From: Patescibacteria group bacterium | GTDB taxonomy: Bacteria > Patescibacteriota > Gracilibacteria > Absconditabacterales > Absconditicoccaceae | Reading direction: 5' to 3' | NCBI GenBank assembly: GCA_022705745.1 | Contig: JAKJDW010000001.1 | Coordinates: forward strand, 126,298-190,297 | Length of the DNA: 64,000 nt | Part shown: positions 31,634 to 41,827 of the stretch, piece after piece | Layout of the letters: each line of letters begins with the position of its first letter | Numbering within the stretch: position 1 is the stretch's first letter | Position numbers and translations under genes: made by a program | The notes under the pieces: model-generated | What the model saw: the letters and a program-made list of their open reading frames with translations, nothing else | The model's database searches: none | What the model was told of the DNA's origin: nothing

Positions 31634-32018
31634 GGCATAATTAAAAAAAACGGGTGGCTAAAATGATAGGAAACAGTAGAAGTTAATTACTTTATCTACT
31701 GTTTTTTTATAAATGTATTATAAAATTTGTAAAAAATGTTGATCAAATAGGATCAAAAAAGATTGATTTAAAAGAGGAAAACAAAGGTATAAGGACCAGA
31801 AAAGCTTACAAAAGTTTTAAAAATAATTTATTATATTTATATACATTTGAAAAATATGAATGAGAAATAGATATTCCTAAAACAACAAATTCCCTAGAAT
31901 CGGTATTTTCACATATGAAATAAAAAGTATGATTACATAGATGATTAAAAAACATAGAAAACTTAAGTTAATAGATGATTTTCTCTCTAAATAGCCACCC
32001 AAAATCTTTAATTATGCC
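31634..32018. mobile_element. Decayed insertion sequence with terminal inverted repeats
   Basis: Ends are 27-bp imperfect inverted repeats: GGCATAATTAAA-N6-GGGTGGCTA at 31634-31660 and its reverse complement at 31992-32018 (outer 12 and inner 9 positions identical). Inside are a terminator-like hairpin AACAGTAGA/TCTACTGTT and the tail of a transposase frame. The right end overlaps the stop codon of the small gene 32012-32143. Confidence 0.75.
31721..31975 (+). pseudogene. Transposase remnant (C-terminal end)
   Basis: Reading TGA as Gly gives a continuous tail with a TTNSLESVFSHMK motif followed by KVGLHRGLKNIE, typical of the C-terminal Glu-containing region of DDE transposases. It is broken by a TAA between HMK and KVG, and needs a frameshift near 31960 to reach KLIDDFLSK. 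The N-terminal catalytic part is missing. UGA used as Gly inside the remnant shows the element was already adapted to this genetic code. Confidence 0.65.
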
Positions 32019-32143
32019 GATTTCTCTTTTTGAGTTATGGCAGTTTGAGTTCTTAAAGAATTAGACTTAACTACCAAAACTGCGCTAAGAATAACAATGC
32101 TCAGAACTAATGCTGATCCAATGAGAATTAAATGTTTTTTCAT
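32012..32143 (-). CDS. Small single-helix membrane peptide (43 residues)
   Basis: MKKHLILIGSALVLSIVILSAVLVV... is a signal-anchor helix followed by ~18 polar residues. No Cys, so not a lipoprotein. Its stop codon lies inside the right inverted repeat of the IS remnant, so the original C-terminus may have been altered by the insertion. Confidence 0.5.
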   Translation of the reverse strand: MKKHLILIGSALVLSIVILSAVLVVKSNSLRTQTAITQKEKSA

Positions 32144-32267
32144 AATTTTTATTTTTTGTTTAACAATAATTTTTTTGTATTTTCATTGTATACAATAACA
32201 CATAAAAGTCAGTCCATTGTGTAATTATTTTATGAAAAAACATAATTTGCAAATCAAACATAGAAAT

Positions 32268-32295
32268 TTGCATTTTTTTGAATTTATACTATAAT
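32268..32295 (+). promoter_or_regulatory. Promoter of the kinase-like gene
   Basis: TTGCAT (32268-32273), 16 bp, TATAAT (32290-32295), 30 bp before the start codon. Confidence 0.8.
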
Positions 32296-32325
32296 TGATA
32301 TGTTTAATATATTAACCTATATTTT

Positions 32326-33108
32326 ATGGAAATAGTTCGTTTTTTAAGAGAAAAATTAGTAACTAAAAACAAAGCTATCGGTCTTGATGAGAAATTACAA
32401 CTCACTAAATCATCTTTGGTAAAAGTTTTGAGTAAAGAAAAAATTTGATGATGAAAATATGGAACCATCTATGACAGTAAAGTTAAAGTTTGAAAAAAAC
32501 ATAGAAGATTTGCTATAAAAAAATTTATTGACCAACAGGGAGATCCTGATAAAAGTGTTTTAATCCACAAACAACTCAAAGATATTTGAGTACCAACATG
32601 GACTACTTATAGAAAACTAATTCCGAACAATTCGTTATTGATGACACTAGGAAACAAGGATGGTTCATATCTTTTTTCTGCCAATAACTCCTCTTTAGAT
32701 TCTGCAAGTCTTAAAAAAAATAGGATCGAAAAAATAGACAACATTAATGCTTTTTATGAATCAGCCTATGACACTATTAAAAAACTAACTATTAATAATC
32801 GAGATGTCTTTTTTGATGCATATATGTTCAAATATAAGGACAGTAAAATGGATCTTATTGTTTGAGATTTCGATAATCTGAAACAAAATGAGGAAAATGA
32901 ATTCTTATTAGAAAACAATATATATGAGTTTTGTTATGCATTGCTTAGAGCTAGATACCACTTTGTTAAATGAGGCAATATTTTTGACGGATTTGCTAGT
33001 TTTTTAAGAAAAAAACAAAAGCTTTGAGATCCTTTTTTGTCTAAAATTGATTTAAACAATATATATAATGTAGCATATCGCGGTTTTTATATATGATCAG
33101 GTAAGTAA
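32326..33108 (+). CDS. Divergent protein-kinase-fold protein
   Basis: 260 residues. Residues 40-75 look like a kinase N-lobe: a Gly-rich loop GGGKYGTIYD (all three leading glycines are UGA) followed by FAIKKF, which supplies the ATP-binding Lys. Near 175, MDLIVGDFDN could stand for the Mg-binding DFG region, but a clear HRD catalytic loop is missing. This fits an atypical or degenerate kinase, or a related phosphotransferase such as the lipopolysaccharide kinase group. Soluble, no membrane segment. It has its own promoter and a shared terminator. Substrate unknown. Confidence 0.55.
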
Positions 33109-33146
33109 AAAAACACAGACTAGACTATCCAATCTGTGTTTTTTAT
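33107..33146. terminator. Bidirectional terminator
   Basis: AAAACACAGA / TCTGTGTTTT hairpin with A and T runs, between convergent genes 32326-33108 and 33166-34266. Confidence 0.85.
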
Positions 33147-33165
33147 TGTATCTAGGGCAATATTT

Positions 33166-34266
33166 TTATCTTTTTAATTTATACACTCCTTTTTCGACTC
33201 TAGTAAACAAATCTTTGTGTTTTTGTAGATTTAACATCACTGTATTTGGGCTTACCATTTTTTCTTTTAACATTTCTTTGCACAATTCTTTTACATTCAT
33301 AGCTCTATCATTTCTTTCAAAAATTCTAATTAGTATATCTTTTACTTGACCTCACTCATATCATCGCTCTTTTAGTCCATATATTCCTAATCATAAATTA
33401 ACAAAGATATCATTATTTTTGACTAATTCATTGTGAACTGTATTTAATTTTATTGGTTTTTGTGGGAATCGTTCAACTATTTTTGCAGGCAATTCTTGGT
33501 AGTGAATGGGTTTATTGATTCTTCTCATAGTATAAAGAATTTTCAATTTTATAGTCTTAGGATTTACATCTTCAAATATTGGTAATCATATTTTTCCATC
33601 AAATACTGATATGTCCCTAACAGCATCAAAAAAATTTATATAAAACAAATCGTTTTTTAGATAAGAAACTTCCCTAAAATCTTTTGCAAAATTTTCCTTT
33701 AAAATTCATATAAATTCATATAAATCTTGACTACTATTTCTTGTGACAAAATAATCTCTTATAAATAAAGTCATCTTGGTCAAAAGATCTTCATACAAAG
33801 GCTCTAAATAAAACGATCTATTTATATACTTATTTCTCTTTAAAAAGGAAACATCAAAATCTGATACCAATATAAGTTTTAACTCCTGTTTTGTAAACTT
33901 AAACATATTTTTATTTACAAGCTTGGATATTAGTATGTCTTCAAGCAAAAAACCTCCGTGAGAATCTAATGTTCTTTTTGCTTCTTGCAATACTTCCATA
34001 TATTTTTGGTTTCCAACTATCAATCTCCTAAATCTCATCAAAGCTTGAGTTTCAATTTGTCTAATCCTCTCCCTAGTCAAATTGTACTCTTTTCATATTC
34101 TTTGTAAAGGTATTCACTTCTCTCAATTTAAACCAAATTTTTTGGTCAGAACTAATCTTTCTTTTGGTTTACAATAAATTAAGATGTCCTTTAAGTTTGT
34201 AGACTCTATATCTACCTTTAATTTTTTGTCGTCCATCTTTACATTGAAGTTCATTTTTTGGAACAT
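33166..34266 (-). CDS. Sigma-region-4-like / winged-helix transcription regulator
   Basis: 366 residues. Residues 35-80 contain the sigma70 region 4 helix-turn-helix: a GLNGEKGIPLQRIGKEY segment and then LTRERIRQIETQALMRFRR, the recognition-helix sequence. No sigma region 2 or 3 is present, so it is not a complete sigma factor. The rest looks like two winged-helix domains of the HARE-HTH/DeltaRpoE kind (about 95-170 and 255-340; the second has RAMNVKELCKEML). It probably binds the -35 region or RNA polymerase as an accessory regulator. ATG at 34254 is an alternative start. It has its own promoter at 34297. Confidence 0.7.
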
Positions 34267-34296
34267 TATATTATAAAAAATAGCTGTACAGTAATA

Positions 34297-34324
34297 TATA
34301 TAGTCAATTGAAATTCAATGTCAA
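34297..34324 (-). promoter_or_regulatory. Promoter of the sigma-4-like regulator
   Basis: TTGACA (34319-34324), 16 bp, TATATA (34297-34302) on the minus strand; ~30 bp before the start. Confidence 0.75.
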
Positions 34325-34349
34325 GTAATTTTACAAAAATAATAAGGTT

Positions 34350-34850
34350 CATTTATCCTACCACCGGGTGCTGTTCGTTGTGCTAGCCAATAATAAAAAA
34401 AATGTTTTTTACTGTAATAACGGGCGGTTGGTAACCGCCCCTACATCGTTTTATCACTTTGTCATTTTATCGTTAGTTCAGACAAAGTTATTTTTTCTAC
34501 CATTTCTTGCAGCCCCGCAATTCTGCGGGGCTACATCAATTTGTTACTTCAACATTTTATCATTCACTCCGCTAAGCGGGGCAAGTTTTATCATTTTAAC
34601 ACTTTATCATTTTATCACTTTATCATTTTATCATTTCAACATTCACTCCGCTAAGCGGGGCAAGTTTTATCACTTTTATCGCGAACTACGGTGCGGGGTA
34701 GAGGGATTTAACATCCTCCCTAACATTGCAGGCGCGAATTCGAATTCGCGCCTACAGGTTCAAGTGTATTGTTTTATCATTTTATCATGAGCGAAGCGAA
34801 TATTTATCACTTTAACATTTTATCATTTTATCACGAACGAAGTTCGCCTC
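34350..34850. repeat. Palindrome-dense non-coding region with TTTATCATTT repeats
   Basis: No gene. It alternates (1) 9-10-bp words TTTATCATTTTATCACTTT, and (2) perfect palindromes: GGGCGGTTGGTAACCGCCC (34421), GCCCCGCAATTCTGCGGGGC (34511), CTCCGCTAAGCGGGG (34567 and 34647), and AGGCGCGAATTCGAATTCGCGCCT (34731). Three palindromes are followed by CTACA, suggesting one mobile hairpin family. The last lies before ychF's stop. Confidence 0.8.
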
Positions 34851-35957
34851 TTATACATTAAACTTAAAAACAATAATATCTCAATCCTGTACAACATAAT
34901 CCTTTCATTCTAATCTAAGTTTTCAATTTTCTTTTGCCTTATTCCATCATCCATAATTAACAAAATCAACATAAGAAACCACCTCAGCTTTGATAAATCA
35001 TCTTTCAAAATCTGTATGAATCACTCCGGCTGCTTGAGGCGCTGTAAATCACTTTTTGATAGTCCATGCTCTAGTTTCTTTTTCTCCAGTAGTAAAATAG
35101 TACATAAGCCCAACCGTATCAAAAGCGAGTGTGATCAAGTCATCTAATGTTGGTATGTTTTCAATATTTTCTATTTCCAGCAACTCGGAAACAAATTGTA
35201 TCTTTTCATCTTTCTCCATGCCCATCATTTCTGATTCTAGTTTTGCACATACAATCACTACTGGAGATTGAAGTTTTTCCTGAAGTTCTTTTTGAATTTG
35301 ATCTTTATTTGGGATGTCATCTTGTCAGACATTTATAGCATAAACAAAAGGTTTGATAGTTAAAAATCAATAAGATCTAATTAGTTTCATATCTTGTTCA
35401 TCTAATTGATCTACAATAGTATTTGCTAACTTATTCCCCTCTAATGTTTGTTGTATTAATTCTAAAATCTCAACTTCTCTTTTCAAAAATTTATCTCATG
35501 TGGTCTGCATCTTTTTCTTTATTCAAGGCAAAATTCTCTCAATTTTTTCCAAATCAGAAAAAATTAGTTCACTATTTATGATATCTATATCCCTCATTAA
35601 ATTTACTTCTCATTCTACATGAACAACATCAGCATCTTTGAAATAACGAAGCACCTGAACTATCGCATCCACTTCGCGAATATTGGATAAAAATTTATTT
35701 CCCAATCATTCTCATTTTCATGCTCAACGAACTAGACCTGCAATATCTACAAACTCTATATTGGCATGTGTTATTTTTTTTGGTTGAGATATTTCAGCTA
35801 GTTTTTCTATTCTTGGATCTTTTACATCTACAATCCCTACATTTGGCTCTATTGTACAAAAAGGAAAATTTTCTGCAGGTGCAGAGTAAGAATTTGTCAA
35901 AGCATTGAATAATGTAGACTTTCACACATTAGGTAATCAAACAATTCAAATCTTCAT
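34851..35957 (-). CDS. ychF: Redox-regulated Obg-like GTPase/ATPase YchF
   Basis: 368 residues, full length. Translation-associated P-loop NTPase that prefers ATP. The G1 loop near residue 8-16 (GLPNVGKST, two glycines UGA) is followed by [12 protein letters not shown] (switch I), then [19 protein letters not shown] near 80 (G3, the family signature). The NxxE-type G4 is replaced as usual (YAINVGQDD), and the C-terminal TGS domain ends with [11 protein letters not shown] coiled-coil section lies between about 135 and 200. Likely transcribed with rlmE or alone; 51 bp separate the two. Confidence 0.95.
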
Positions 35958-36008
35958 AATTAATTTTATATATAAAATATAAATTTGGATGAACGAACGG
36001 AAAAGTAT

Positions 36009-36620
36009 TTAACTAACTTTTAGAATATATGTTTCTTTGGAGATACTACGACTCGCCTTTGGTTTGAATATTTTAATATTTTTTCAACCAAACTCCTCTT
36101 TCAAAGTAGCAACAAACTCATCAAATCACGGTCACATAAAAATTTTTATAGCAAATTTTCAATTTTTTTTGAGATATTTTTGGTATATCCACAAAGTTTC
36201 TTCTAGCAATCAGATAGAACGAATTGCGTCTACAGATTTATTCCCAACAGTATTTGGAGCCATATCAGATTGAATAAAATCCACACTTCATGGTAAAATC
36301 CCATTTGATTCCAATATTTTATCTACCTTTTCAAGATCAGTAACATCCTGTATATAAGTATGAACATTGGGCAGATTAACAATACTTTCCAATATATCAA
36401 ATCAAACAATCTTGAAGTTTTGTACATTAAATCTGTGTAATAATGTATATGAATATTGCATCCAGCTTCAAGGCGCACATCCAATATCCAGAATAATTTT
36501 GGTGTTTTTATCAATCAGTTTAAATTTATTTTGCATTTCTTCTAGCTTAAAAGCGCTACGAGCCTTGTATCACTCTTGTTTTGCTTTGTTAAAGTAATAA
36601 TCGTATGGATTGTAAATCAT
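36009..36620 (-). CDS. rlmE: 23S rRNA (uridine 2'-O) methyltransferase RlmE/FtsJ
   Basis: 203 residues, family length. N-terminal DYYFNKAKQEGYKARSAFKLEE supplies the first catalytic Lys. The SAM motif LDIGCAPGSWMQ is near 45, QSDMAPNTVGNKSVD near 120 holds the catalytic Asp, and a K-containing strand (AIKIF) lies near 160. RlmE methylates U2552 of 23S rRNA. Several motif glycines are UGA. It is immediately upstream of ychF on the minus strand, so a two-gene translation-related operon is likely. Confidence 0.9.
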
Positions 36621-36629
36621 AGAGTTTAG

Positions 36630-36800
36630 TTAAAAGTTTGTAAAGTCTGTCTATCAAATTGGTTCGTCAAATTTGTCAGTTCCTTCCTAAGGAGGTTGCT
36701 TATGGAACTATGCGGGGCGAAATCTCCCTTAACAAGGGGGACTAAGGGGGATCTAAAGCCCCAACTTTTCTGTCCTGTAATCCTACATGGCGTAAAATTC
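36630..36800. repeat. Short MITE-like inverted repeats upstream of rlmE
   Basis: Contains AAGTTTGTAAAGT words, a CTTCCTAAGGAGG palindrome and CTCCCTTAACAAGGGGGA with further CCCC/GGGG arms, as in 16560-16881. No gene. Confidence 0.6.
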
Positions 36801-36886
36801 ATCTAAAACATCACGAACTTCTTAAAAGTTATCAAATTAACGACACAATATACATAACGATTTATTAGAAAAAATCCACTTGGAAT

Positions 36887-36916
36887 TAAAAAAACCCAAA
36901 TTAATTTGGGTTTTTA
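36887..36916. terminator. Bidirectional terminator
   Basis: AAAACCCAAATT / AATTTGGGTTTT perfect hairpin with A and T runs, downstream of 36931-37239. Confidence 0.9.
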
Positions 36917-36930
36917 TGGAAAGTTTGATA

Positions 36931-37239
36931 TTAATCTACATACTTCTGTTCTTCTAAGTACATATCTTCAAAATCCTTATAAACTTTATCAATAAAACTA
37001 TCATAATCTTTTATGGTTTTTTGCAAAAAAGATTGTAATTCTTTATCAGAATAATCTTTTTTTGTAATATCCAAAAATTCCTGTAACTTATCTTCTGGCA
37101 TTTTTTGCACCAAATTAGTCATTACTCGATCATACAAAACAGGTCTAACATCTTCTATGAGCAAATCCAAAGCACTATCCTCTATGTCAGGATAAGCTTT
37201 TATAAGCAATGTTTCTATAAACATATCATCTTCAAACAT
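36931..37239 (-). CDS. Small acidic helical protein, DUF5663-like
   Basis: 102 residues without a single glycine, rich in Asp, Glu and Leu, predicted as three or four helices. The pattern (acidic, VRPVLYDRVM...KMPEDKLQEFLD...DYSDKELQSFL) resembles small CPR proteins grouped as DUF5663; this is pattern recall only. It is 65 bp downstream of the 1401-residue protein gene on the same strand and ends at a strong terminator, so it is probably the last gene of that transcript. A similar short acidic gene (45198-45482) accompanies the neighbouring giant gene. Confidence 0.65.
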   Translation of the reverse strand: MFEDDMFIETLLIKAYPDIEDSALDLLIEDVRPVLYDRVMTNLVQKMPEDKLQEFLDITKKDYSDKELQSFLQKTIKDYDSFIDKVYKDFEDMYLEEQKYVD

Positions 37240-37304
37240 TTTATTTTTATTATGAATATAAATAATTCACTTATATTATTTTATCTATAGATTACAATAA
37301 AAGT

Positions 37305-40300
37305 TTATCTTGTTTTTCTTGTTCTTCTATTTTGATTTACTCAACCTCTAGGTAGCTGTTCACCAAATGTATTCATAGGAATAGGTGCTCAAATTCAACG
37401 AGCGACTTTTTTTTCTATAAGATAATCTAAAGTTACCCCCATTTTTCTAGCAGCCTGATTTCCTATACCTCAAGTCACAGTAGATTCTACCGTTGATCAC
37501 ATAGTATCAAAGCTTATCCTTCATAGTGGTGTGGCAGTATGCCCAGTTGCTACCATTTCTTCTGCTAATTCTTTCACTCATTCAATATATCTTGTAGCTA
37601 AGAGGTATTGATTTCATGCATCTGCTCATCCAGTTGCTGCAAATGAGCGTACAGAAGCCAAATTAGGATTATTTATAGCATTTAATAATCTAGTCTGATT
37701 TGTTCAGGTAAAGTGTGTACGAATGTATGTATTTGTAGCAGTTTGTTTTGCCGTCATGTCAGCTGCAGCTCTTGTTGCATTCCCATAACTCAACTTATCA
37801 ACTCAGGCAGTTATATGTGCATCCATCCCAGCAATGTGTGGATTAGAAGCTAAAGTAGTGTTTAGTGGTGCATCTACATCTCAAACTACAAATAAAGACT
37901 CATCGTGTATAGCTGGATCTCGCTCTCAAGATGTAGTAGTTATATGTCTGTTTTGAACAGTTTTGCTAAATAATGTTGATGCCAAACAAGAAACTCCAAA
38001 CGATATTCATCAAGACTTTAGTGCTCATCGTACTGCTTTTTCTTTTTGACGAGATTTTTTTCTATCTACAGCTATATCATAACCAATTTCTTCTGTTCAT
38101 TCTCTCTGTCATGTACCTTCTTTTATTTGTGTTCTAACCAAATTATATCTTGTATAACTCCTTATATCATCCAAACTTATTCACAACCTAGAGGCTCCAG
38201 CCAAAATATTTCTATGAAGTTTTTGATATTCGCTTTCAGAAGTTGCTTGTGTGTTTGATCACAAAAAGTTTTGTCCAGATACTCATCATCTAACTGTTTC
38301 TCGATGAAAATCTAAACGCGCTAGTCATTCTGCCAATCTATCCTCTAAATTGATAATTTCTGGATTCAAAAGAACATTTTTATTAATCAAATTTTCTATA
38401 CTAGCATTAACTTGATTTGTATCTTCAAGTTTATTTTGTGTTGTTTGTACATAATCTCTAAATTGTCTAACATCTCTAGCTGTTTTTCCTAATCAAAAAT
38501 AGTACAGTGCATTTCTTCTAAATCGGCTCATTCATCAAACAACATTATTTAATCTTTGACGCTCTTGGGTGTTCATAGCTAAATTTGTCGCTTGTCTAGT
38601 TTGATATCACCTATGTTCTTTGTTATAATGGGCATGTTTTTTGAAAAATACTTGTGCAAAAGTTGAAGTTCACACATAACTAGCTACTGCTAATGGTCAA
38701 AATGGTGCCAAAAACATTGCAGGTACAGCTACTGCAGCTATTTTTGTTCATCACCACAACCACGAAAATGCCTCTTTCATTGCAGGATGTCTCCTAAAAT
38801 ATCTTCATAGTCTTCCATCTTCCTTATATGGTCTATCCAACCACTCACCTATCCTTGTTGCTCATCCTCATTCTTGTTCTACATTATAGGCCTCTTCTCA
38901 TCTTGTAAGAAGCTGTATTTTAAGTTTCAAGGTTCTAGCAGCAATGTTAGTCAATATTTGATTGTTTGACTCTAATATTTTTAGCTGTCTCATAGAGTTG
39001 CTATCATCCAGTTTAATGTTATTTACTTTCAGAAATTCTGGCGTAACTCTATGCTTAGATATATGTGCACTAATAAGTGGTCTACAATTGTTTATAAAAG
39101 GATCATCTGTAAGATCATTACGATGTCTAATAACTAAATCACGAATATTTCTTACTAAAATTTGATGATCTCTAAAATTATCTACCTTTTCCCAAATATT
39201 AGTTCATATGATGTCCATATCATTCATCCTATATATGTCACTTAAAGGTCTTCGATTAGGATCTGTTGCTGTAGCTGGTCTATTTGGATCTAAATTAGAT
39301 TCCAAAATTGTTTTTAATTCACTTTGAAATCTCGCTCTACTTAAGGTATTATCTCTAATCCAATCTGGATGAGTTCATGTTGCTCTTAAAATTAATCTAT
39401 CTAATTCTCTACGCGTATTTGGATAATTGTTTTCATCAATATCTGTCAGGGCAACTTCAATAGCTTCATTGAAATCCTCTTGTCTTTCAATCTCATGACG
39501 ATCAGCTACTGCAGAAGACTCAAAATCTCATTGTACTCATCTCAAATTTGTCATAAACCTTCTTTCATACTTTTCTTTTATATGTTGTCTTCTTAAAAAG
39601 AGATTTAATTTATCTGGTCGTGTCCAAGGCTTATACCACGCTGTTCTTTTGTATCTTCATCTAAGCCTTTCTTCTGCTTGACGACTGGCTTCTTCACGAT
39701 AAGATTCTGTAATGTTTGAAACTGTTGCAATATCTTCATAAGTATCTGGTGTTACTGGAATTATAGGTGGCACAACATTTTCTTCACAACACTCATCTAG
39801 TTTCTTTTTTAGCTCGTCCATTTTTTTATGCAACTCCTCAATTTCTTTTTGAATATTTTTAATTTCTAATTGTATATCACCAATATTTCAATCTATCTTT
39901 GCCAACAAAACCTTTATTTCTTTATGTAATTCTTCTTGTCTTTTTTTTAGATCATTTAATTCTTTTTCAAAAGAATTCTTTATATCATCTAATTTATCAA
40001 TAATCACTCAATGATTTTTTTCAATTCTTTCCAATTTATCAGAAAAATCTTTTTGAGTCTTTTCTAATCTTTCTATTTTTTCTTTTATTTCAGTATTTTC
40101 ATTAATTATTTTTTCTATTATTTCCCTGTGCTCTTTACTCATATGTTCTTTTATACCCTCATACATTTTAACCAACTCGTCTTTATGAGAACTCCACTTT
40201 TCTGAAAAACTTTTTTCCATTTGTTCAACAAATTTCTCCAAAACTGTTTTTATTATTGTCTCCACATCTTGAGCCTTTTCTTTCGCATCTACATTATTAT

Positions 40301-41510
40301 TTATATTATTGTTTATATTATTAGTATTTATATTATTCAAAACCTGTGTTATAATATCCACTAAATTTTGATTGGTAATATTAACATTACCTGTAGATAA
40401 TGGCACAGAAATACCTCATTGATAATAAGGCATAACACCACCAACATAATTTCAAATTGTAGATGGTACAACTCATCCTGATCAAATATTTAAATTCAAA
40501 TTAACCTCTGCATTTGATTTATTATTAACATTAGTTTCAGAATTATTGTTTACTATACCTAAATTTTTGTTCAATATTTGAACACAACTCAAAAAGACAT
40601 TCTTTTTATTTTTGTCATTATAGAAATTTTGGTCTAAATATGCTAATAAAATAGCAATCACATTCAAATCAGACTCACTAAATATGTTTTTTATAAGAAT
40701 ATCTCATTGTTCTTTTTGTATACTATTCAATTTTCAAAGGAGTATTGACAAAGATTGCTTTATTTCAAAGTCCTGAATTTTATTTTGAATTTCAGTAAAA
40801 TTATTTATAACAAAATCCAATTTTATCGTATCAACATTTATATTAATATTATTAATTTTTGAATTTTCTAAATTAGCTTCCTTTTTAGATTTTGATAAAG
40901 GATTTTTTGTAATTTCATTTTTTTTGTTCCATTTTATAAAATAATGCATTGTTCCATCCAAAGTATAATCTTTCTTTTCTATATTTCAGATGAAGGGTTC
41001 ATGATTACTTAATTCCGCAAAAACCTCATCACGCATAGCTTCATTGGTAAAATAAGCTCTTCTCTTAAAGGAATATAAAATTGATTTTTGTTCGGTCAAT
41101 AATACTATTTTTGTAGCTAACAAACGATCTAATTTCTCAAATTCTTGATTTTTTTCTTTATCATTTAAATTACTATTTTGTGCAATTTCATTATATTTAT
41201 CATAAATTTCTTTATTTTCTACTTTTTTAATTTTTCAACTAGAATCAAAACTAATTGTGCTCGACAAATCAATAACATTAACTCTATTTACATTACCTTG
41301 TTTCTCTCTACTTTCTTTTATTGTTTCTGTTACTTTATCTATGTGTTCTGAATTCTTTGAATTTAGAAAAACATCTAAGAGTTCTTGTTGTGTTTGTTTT
41401 TCAACTTTATTTCTACTAGAAATCTTGTTAAGTCTAGACATAAGTTCGTCAGCACGATTCATGTCACTCTTATAAAAATCTCTAGATTTAAATTGTGCTC
41501 AAGTACCCAT
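37305..41510 (-). CDS. Giant uncharacterised protein (1401 residues) with coiled coil and membrane hairpin
   Basis: One frame of 1402 codons under UGA=Gly. Layout: charged helical N-terminus (1-330), an Asn-rich segment (about 340-390) with runs of INTNNINNN, and a long parallel coiled coil (about 385-570, Lys/Glu-rich heptads with IERLEKTQKDF). An Arg-rich helical region follows (600-900), then a hydrophobic hairpin (about 985-1010, AAVAVPAMFLAPFGPLAVASYVG). The C-terminal section is predicted globular, with a possible pore- or toxin-like Gly/Ala-rich stretch. No signal peptide. It looks like a structural, membrane-tethered fibre. Transcribed from the consensus promoter at 41551 with the small acidic gene 36931. 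Function unknown. Confidence 0.8.
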
Positions 41511-41550
41511 TTTTAATAAATAAATTATAAAAAAGTTTTTTGACTACCTA

Positions 41551-41597
41551 ATTATAACTAAAAAACTCTTTTCTGTCAAATTTTTGAGGACTTTTTT
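41551..41597 (-). promoter_or_regulatory. Promoter of the 1401-residue protein gene
   Basis: TTGACA (41574-41579), 17 bp, TATAAT (41551-41556) on the minus strand, preceded by AAAAAAGTCCTCAAAAAT. Confidence 0.9.
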
Positions 41598-41775
41598 GCA
41601 AAATAGTTGGGAAAAACAACGCAAAAGTAGGTTACAAGCGTGATTAGAGACTCACACATTCTATATAAAAATAGCCAAATACTGAAAAATTAATTATAAA
41701 AATAATACAATATTTATTTGAATATAATGCCGAACAAAAAATACTAAAAATTATTTTTTTGAACTTCCTACATTA

Positions 41776-41803
41776 TAAAAAAATCCGACCATTAAGTCGG
41801 ATT
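41776..41803 (-). terminator. Terminator after the 1110-residue protein gene
   Basis: On the minus strand AAATCCGAC-TTAATG-GTCGGATTTTTTT, 25 bp after the stop at 41828. Confidence 0.9.
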
Positions 41804-41827
41804 TGCCAATACTATTAAAGTTATTTT

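Noticed and set aside
34368..34790. 140-codon open frame on the plus strand
   Set aside because: It is produced by TTTATCATT repeats and palindromes; composition is not protein-like.
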